Under the pieces are notes generated by a model. It saw only the letters and a program-made list of their open reading frames with translations, searched no databases and was not told the origin of the DNA. The translations under genes and the position numbers were made by a program. Of a stretch of 64,000 nt of DNA, positions 60,531 through 64,000 are shown in pieces; positions within the stretch are counted from its first letter, which is position 1; every line of letters starts with the position of its first letter. This DNA comes from Acanthosepion pharaonis (taxonomy: Eukaryota; Mollusca; Cephalopoda; Sepiida; Sepiidae): contig CAHIKZ030005497.1 of assembly GCA_903632075.3 (NCBI GenBank), forward strand, positions 1,210,001 to 1,274,000, written 5' to 3'.

Positions 60531-60791
60531 GGGTTTGAGTTGAGTTTAAGTCCCATGAGGCACTCAAGTCAAGGAGCTTCTCTGAAGAAACATCCGTTCA
60601 TACCGAATAGTGAAACATCTGGGTCCGATTCGCGATGATGGGATTTCACTAGTTTATTTTTTCGAGACATTGAATGTAACCAGCCATTTTTCCCCCACTG
60701 AGCGGTTAGAGCTAGGTCAGACGTGAGATCAGCTGCCAAGGTCTGATCATGTAGAGTTTTCGAGGTACATTTATATACCATAGTATCATCA

Positions 60792-60793
<2 letters not shown>

Positions 60794-60855
<62 letters not shown>
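60794..60855. repeat. (AT)n microsatellite
   Basis: Pure TA run. Confidence 0.97.
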
Positions 60856-60858
<3 letters not shown>

Positions 60859-60859
60859 A

Positions 60860-61031
60860 GAGCCGATCTAACAGTGATCTCATCTCACAATCCTCACACT
60901 TGCTCCATATGTGGCCTCTTTTGTAAATCAGTAGCGGGTCTTAAATGCCACTTAAGATTATCGCACAAACTTTCATACCTGAATCAACTAAGCTGTCATA
61001 TCCTCATACATCGAAACCGACAGGAGAGTCC
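60860..61031 (+). pseudogene. C2H2-type zinc-finger tail, probably LINE C-terminus
   Basis: The frame reads HTCSICGLFCKSVAGLKCH followed by LRLSHK, a C-x2-C-x12-H-x4-H zinc finger with the G-L-x-x-H-L spacing often found at the extreme C-terminus of LINE proteins. It continues to the repeat end CAGGAGAGTCCATTA and into (AT)n, whose translation extends the frame with poly-YI. The preceding part of the LINE is absent. Confidence 0.6.

Positions 61032-61095
<64 letters not shown>
61032..61095. repeat. (AT)n following the LINE-like tail
   Basis: TA run after GAGAGTCCA. Confidence 0.97.
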
Positions 61096-61097
<2 letters not shown>

Positions 61098-61099
61098 CA

Positions 61100-62460
61100 A
61101 ATGATCGGAGTATACTCTTAGGCAAATCATTTATGTAAAATATAAAGTTGAGGGACGCCTGTGTTGAGCAATTGGAGGACTGGCTGTTAACAACCGTCTT
61201 CAGAGACCTACCCGTTAAGAAGGACTTTATTATTGAAATATATATTCAGTAAAAAGAAAATAATTATTCTTACAATTCAAAATGTGTTGGCTTTAAATAA
61301 TCTACAGAGGGTTGATGAGTCATAAATATCAAAACAATCAAGCAAAAAAAAAAAAGAAAACAAAAAAACAAAACAAAAATCTATCACCCATATCTATAAG
61401 ATTCAGATATAAAAAAAATGAACTGATTTTGACATTCCATAAAACAAGATTTGATATGTCTAAAATATTTCAACTCAATCAACGCAATAAATTTAACGAC
61501 CCACATTTTCTGCAGCTTTATAGATAGTATTTCCAGTATTTCGCTTTTTTTTCCGTGTTATACGCTGTGATCTGCGGAGACGGCTATATCTACATTATGA
61601 CAAATTCTTATTACATTTATCCGATTAGACCTTGAAGAGTTCAAGAATTATTTAGCACTATATGAAGTGGATATTTATTGTAGTAAAAACAGAAATAGTG
61701 AATAAGCTTATACCAAATCTTTATGGCACTTTACTGTCAACTGACGGATATTACAGGGTGCTTTTTACACCTCCTATATCTTAAGGGGAGGTAACTGATG
61801 ATCTATCAGTACATTCATATTAAATAATAATTTTAGATGATTGAAAAATTTAGGAAAACAGAACACTTTAATTTAGTGGGTTATTCACGAGAACCAGATG
61901 TTACTAAGAGAAATAATATCAAAGAGAGTATCCACTAAAAAACTCACCGAATCGCACAAAAATAGAAAGGAATAAAAAAAAAAAAAAAAAAAAAACAAAG
62001 AAAAAATTGAAAGGAAGAAAAATTATTTATGTCTTTTATTAAATTTCATTCTTAGAAACTTGCCGAGTAAAAATATTCCCGGCGCGGAATTCTTTGGGCA
62101 ATAAAACAAAAACCAAGCAAAGTCGTTAATCGGGTGTTAATTCACTCAAAGACTGATTCAAATTCAAGTCTTTTATGTCGACAGATGTAAAATTCCGATA
62201 CTTGTCGGCGCGTTTCGCGCTAACACGTCGTTTAAGACTGTAGTTTTCTCTTCTGCATATTTTATTTTTATTTTTATTTCCAGCATTTCCTTAAGTTATT
62301 ATCTTATTTCTATTCTGGCACTTACTTCCTTCAGTTTTAAAATTTGGGGTGGGGAGTAGAAGAACGTAAATTAAAGCGTGGAAGAAACATCTATTTCGTT
62401 TTTACATTTGTATGCTTGGATGATAAGTAATTATGCGGAAGCTATCAACGTTTAATGCAT
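61100..62460. other. Anonymous AT-rich sequence
   Basis: Contains poly-A stretches near 61345 and 61975. A GC patch, GTCGGCGCGTTTCGCGCTAA, lies at about 62202. No gene is recognised. Confidence 0.45.
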
Positions 62461-62464
62461 TTCT

Positions 62465-62660
62465 TGATAAATTTGTTCCTGGCTTTGGAATTTGGAACTG
62501 AATCCTTTATTTAGTGCAGGTGTGTATATTGTTCTAATTCCAAATCCTTTGTATATTCAGTTTTAAGTAATTCCCCTTGATAACACAACTTTGCAAGTTT
62601 TTGTTCACCTCTGCTATGGACAACTGAACTCACAACTCTTTGAGTCAAGTCACTTTTGAA
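62465..62660. repeat. Interspersed repeat shared with 26085-26290
   Basis: GGAACTGAATCCTTTATTT, TGTTCTAATTCC and AAGTAATTCCCCTTGATAA line up with GAACTGAACCCTTTATTT, TGTTCTAGTTCC and the equivalent region there. Confidence 0.5.
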
Positions 62661-62689
62661 TCAATTAACACACGCTTTTATGCACTGGG

Positions 62690-62800
62690 ATCATGTGCCA
62701 CAGTTTTCAGATTTCCACTTCAAGATACTTGTATTTTAATAGCTTTTTTTTTGTAGATTTTCAAAGATACATTACATCTGCGGTGACTGATATGTCAATA
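62690..62800 (-). pseudogene. LINE C-terminus, copy 2 (more decayed)
   Basis: On the minus strand it reads DMSVTADVMYL-KST and KKAIKIQV, the counterpart of DMAVPADCNVSLKIFKK and LSKYKDLEIEM in the neighbouring copy. DNA alignment is direct: ATGTGCCACA, TTTC-ACTTCAAG, CTTGTATTTT and ATAGCTTTTT. Confidence 0.65.
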
Positions 62801-62890
62801 TTATTATTATTATTATTATTAATATTATTATTATTAGTAGTAGTAGTAGTAGTAGTACTACTACTACTACTACTAGTAGTAGTAGTATTT
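62797..62890. repeat. (TTA)n then (TAG)n-(TAC)n-(TAG)n hairpin-prone repeat
   Basis: ATT repeats to about 62834, then AGT repeats to 62858, ACT repeats to 62873 and AGT repeats to 62888. The AGT/ACT junction is self-complementary. Confidence 0.95.
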
Positions 62891-62922
62891 TCCTTTGATT
62901 TCTGGCGTGTACACATTTCATT

Positions 62923-63222
62923 TCAGGTCCCGCCCAGAGACATAACGTTAGAAACGGCATCATGACATTTTGCACTGAAACAAAAAAAAAAAAATAGATA
63001 AAGCCCTTCGTAAGGCGGAGGCTGTATTCGTGAGAACAATTTTTGCATTTCTTTAAGGTATGAGCTTCCAGGAATCCCTTCAGTTAGTCTATCGGAATCT
63101 TTTACAACCAATCCGAAGGCTCCAATGTGCCACATATTTGACATTTCGATTTCAAGGTCCTTGTATTTTGATAGCTTTTTGAAGATCTTCAAAGATACGT
63201 TGCAGTCCGCCGGGACTGCCAT
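62923..63222 (-). pseudogene. LINE protein C-terminal fragment
   Basis: A 99-codon minus-strand frame reads MAVPADCNVSLKIFKKLSKY, then KDLEIEMSNMWHIGAFGLVV. The pattern (D-x-A-V-P-x-D, then K-Y-x-D-L-x-x-E, then a W and a hydrophobic G-A-F-G block) is that of the extreme C-terminus of many invertebrate LINE reverse-transcriptase proteins, after the RT domain. The upstream codon reads L-I-D before the M, in keeping with this. It ends at a stop after QLGGT-like sequence outside the conserved block. The RT domain itself is not present in the window. Confidence 0.65.
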
Positions 63223-63256
63223 ATCAATAAGGAGGCACTTTTTTGTTTGCAGTCTC

Positions 63257-63259
63257 TAA

Positions 63260-63328
<69 letters not shown>

Positions 63329-63330
63329 TA
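63257..63330. repeat. (ATT)n(AAT)n palindromic trinucleotide repeat
   Basis: ATT repeats to about 63292 switch to AAT repeats to about 63327, making a self-complementary array. Confidence 0.97.
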
Positions 63331-63685
63331 ATAATAAAACTTAGAGAATAGCGCTATTTAAGAAAAGAAAAGACAATAATACAAGTTTTTGCACAAACAT
63401 TGATAGTCTTGTGAATGGTTGTAGTGATAATAAAACGTAGCAAGCGTGAATAGAATGCAACTGAAACGTAAGTAACATGATGGGGTCGTACATATATTCA
63501 AATTTTCCGTTAGTTAATTAGTAAGAACGATTAATCAAAGAGTATCGTATAAATCTTATGGCGCTCCCTTGTCATTTTGTTAGTTTCCCCCGGCAGTGTG
63601 ATGTTAGTATTTTGCATATATAATTATCACTTTACGCATTATCCAGTATCGAAAGAACTTTCAATCATTCAACTTTTCATTTTGT

Positions 63686-63688
<3 letters not shown>

Positions 63689-63738
<50 letters not shown>
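63689..63738. repeat. (AAT)n microsatellite
   Basis: About 16 AAT units. The minus-strand poly-I frame is an artefact. Confidence 0.97.
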
Positions 63739-64000
63739 CCTTTGTTTTTGGTATAGCTTATTGTTGTAACTGGTTTTGCATGTATTTGATATCAAAATAT
63801 ATTTCACAGACTTAGCTATCCAGTACGCGTCATGCAACGACCGCAGAATCGAATCACTCACATTTCCTCCATATTCCAAATGTAACGAGTATGTTTCACC
63901 AAATGAGTTTTTTTTCAAGGACCGCTACTAAGTGAAACAGATTTCTGCAAGAATGCTTCTTTGAACACTACAAACTTGTCTTCTTCAAGTCAAAACGAAA

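Overview
This window looks like gene-poor nuclear DNA of a cephalopod mollusc, most likely an octopus. The basis is its AT-rich composition, dozens of long (AT)n, (AC)n(AT)n, TATC and TTTC microsatellites, and dense mobile-element debris of types I associate with cephalopod genomes: Penelope-like elements (PLEs), LINE reverse-transcriptase tails, mariner and hAT DNA transposons and tRNA-related SINEs. The species call is inference. I found no intact protein-coding gene, no CRISPR array and no rRNA or tRNA gene. Most open frames are translations of microsatellites or broken pieces of mobile elements.

Layout. 1-5.1 kb: a decayed LINE tail, then a degenerate PLE (about 791-3640) with reverse-transcriptase and GIY-YIG endonuclease remnants, a long terminal inverted repeat and a hammerhead-ribozyme-like 3' end, all between two (AT)n tracts. 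5.1-14 kb: AT-rich DNA, a polypyrimidine-biased block (6.4-8.4 kb), a chimeric 5S-tRNA SINE, another LINE tail, and one short exon-like segment (13376-13424). 14.8-17.4 kb: a fold-back element, then a second, different PLE on the minus strand, again between (AT)n tracts. 18.9-22 kb: a tandem array whose three copies shrink from about 1475 to 820 to 400 bp, followed by a PLE scrap that keeps its catalytic box. 24-31 kb: an unclassified repeat with a second copy at 60.0 kb, a second 5S-tRNA SINE, and a 70-bp satellite interrupted by another tandem repeat. 31.3-33.1 kb: a GC-rich island with repeated TGACGT, CACGTG and CCAAT motifs and a minisatellite. 33.8-37.5 kb: two LINE tails of the same family in opposite orientations, with an interspersed element between them. 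38.7-48.9 kb: a hAT-type MITE, SINEs, a PLE-derived fold-back element, a mariner pseudogene, a GC-rich insert with a 13-bp target-site duplication, and a third 5S-tRNA SINE. 49.8-64 kb: a possible solo LTR, a second hAT-type element with a perfect 8-bp target-site duplication, more SINEs, a minus-strand mariner inside a 33-bp minisatellite, a LINE zinc-finger tail, and two tandem LINE C-termini separated by hairpin-forming trinucleotide repeats.

Nothing here forms an operon or pathway. The common thread is retroelement biology: PLE-type sequences sit repeatedly inside (TA)n tracts, and several repeats carry (AT)n at a fixed point. The window is probably intergenic or lies within a very long intron. 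All family calls come from reading translations by eye; no database search was run.
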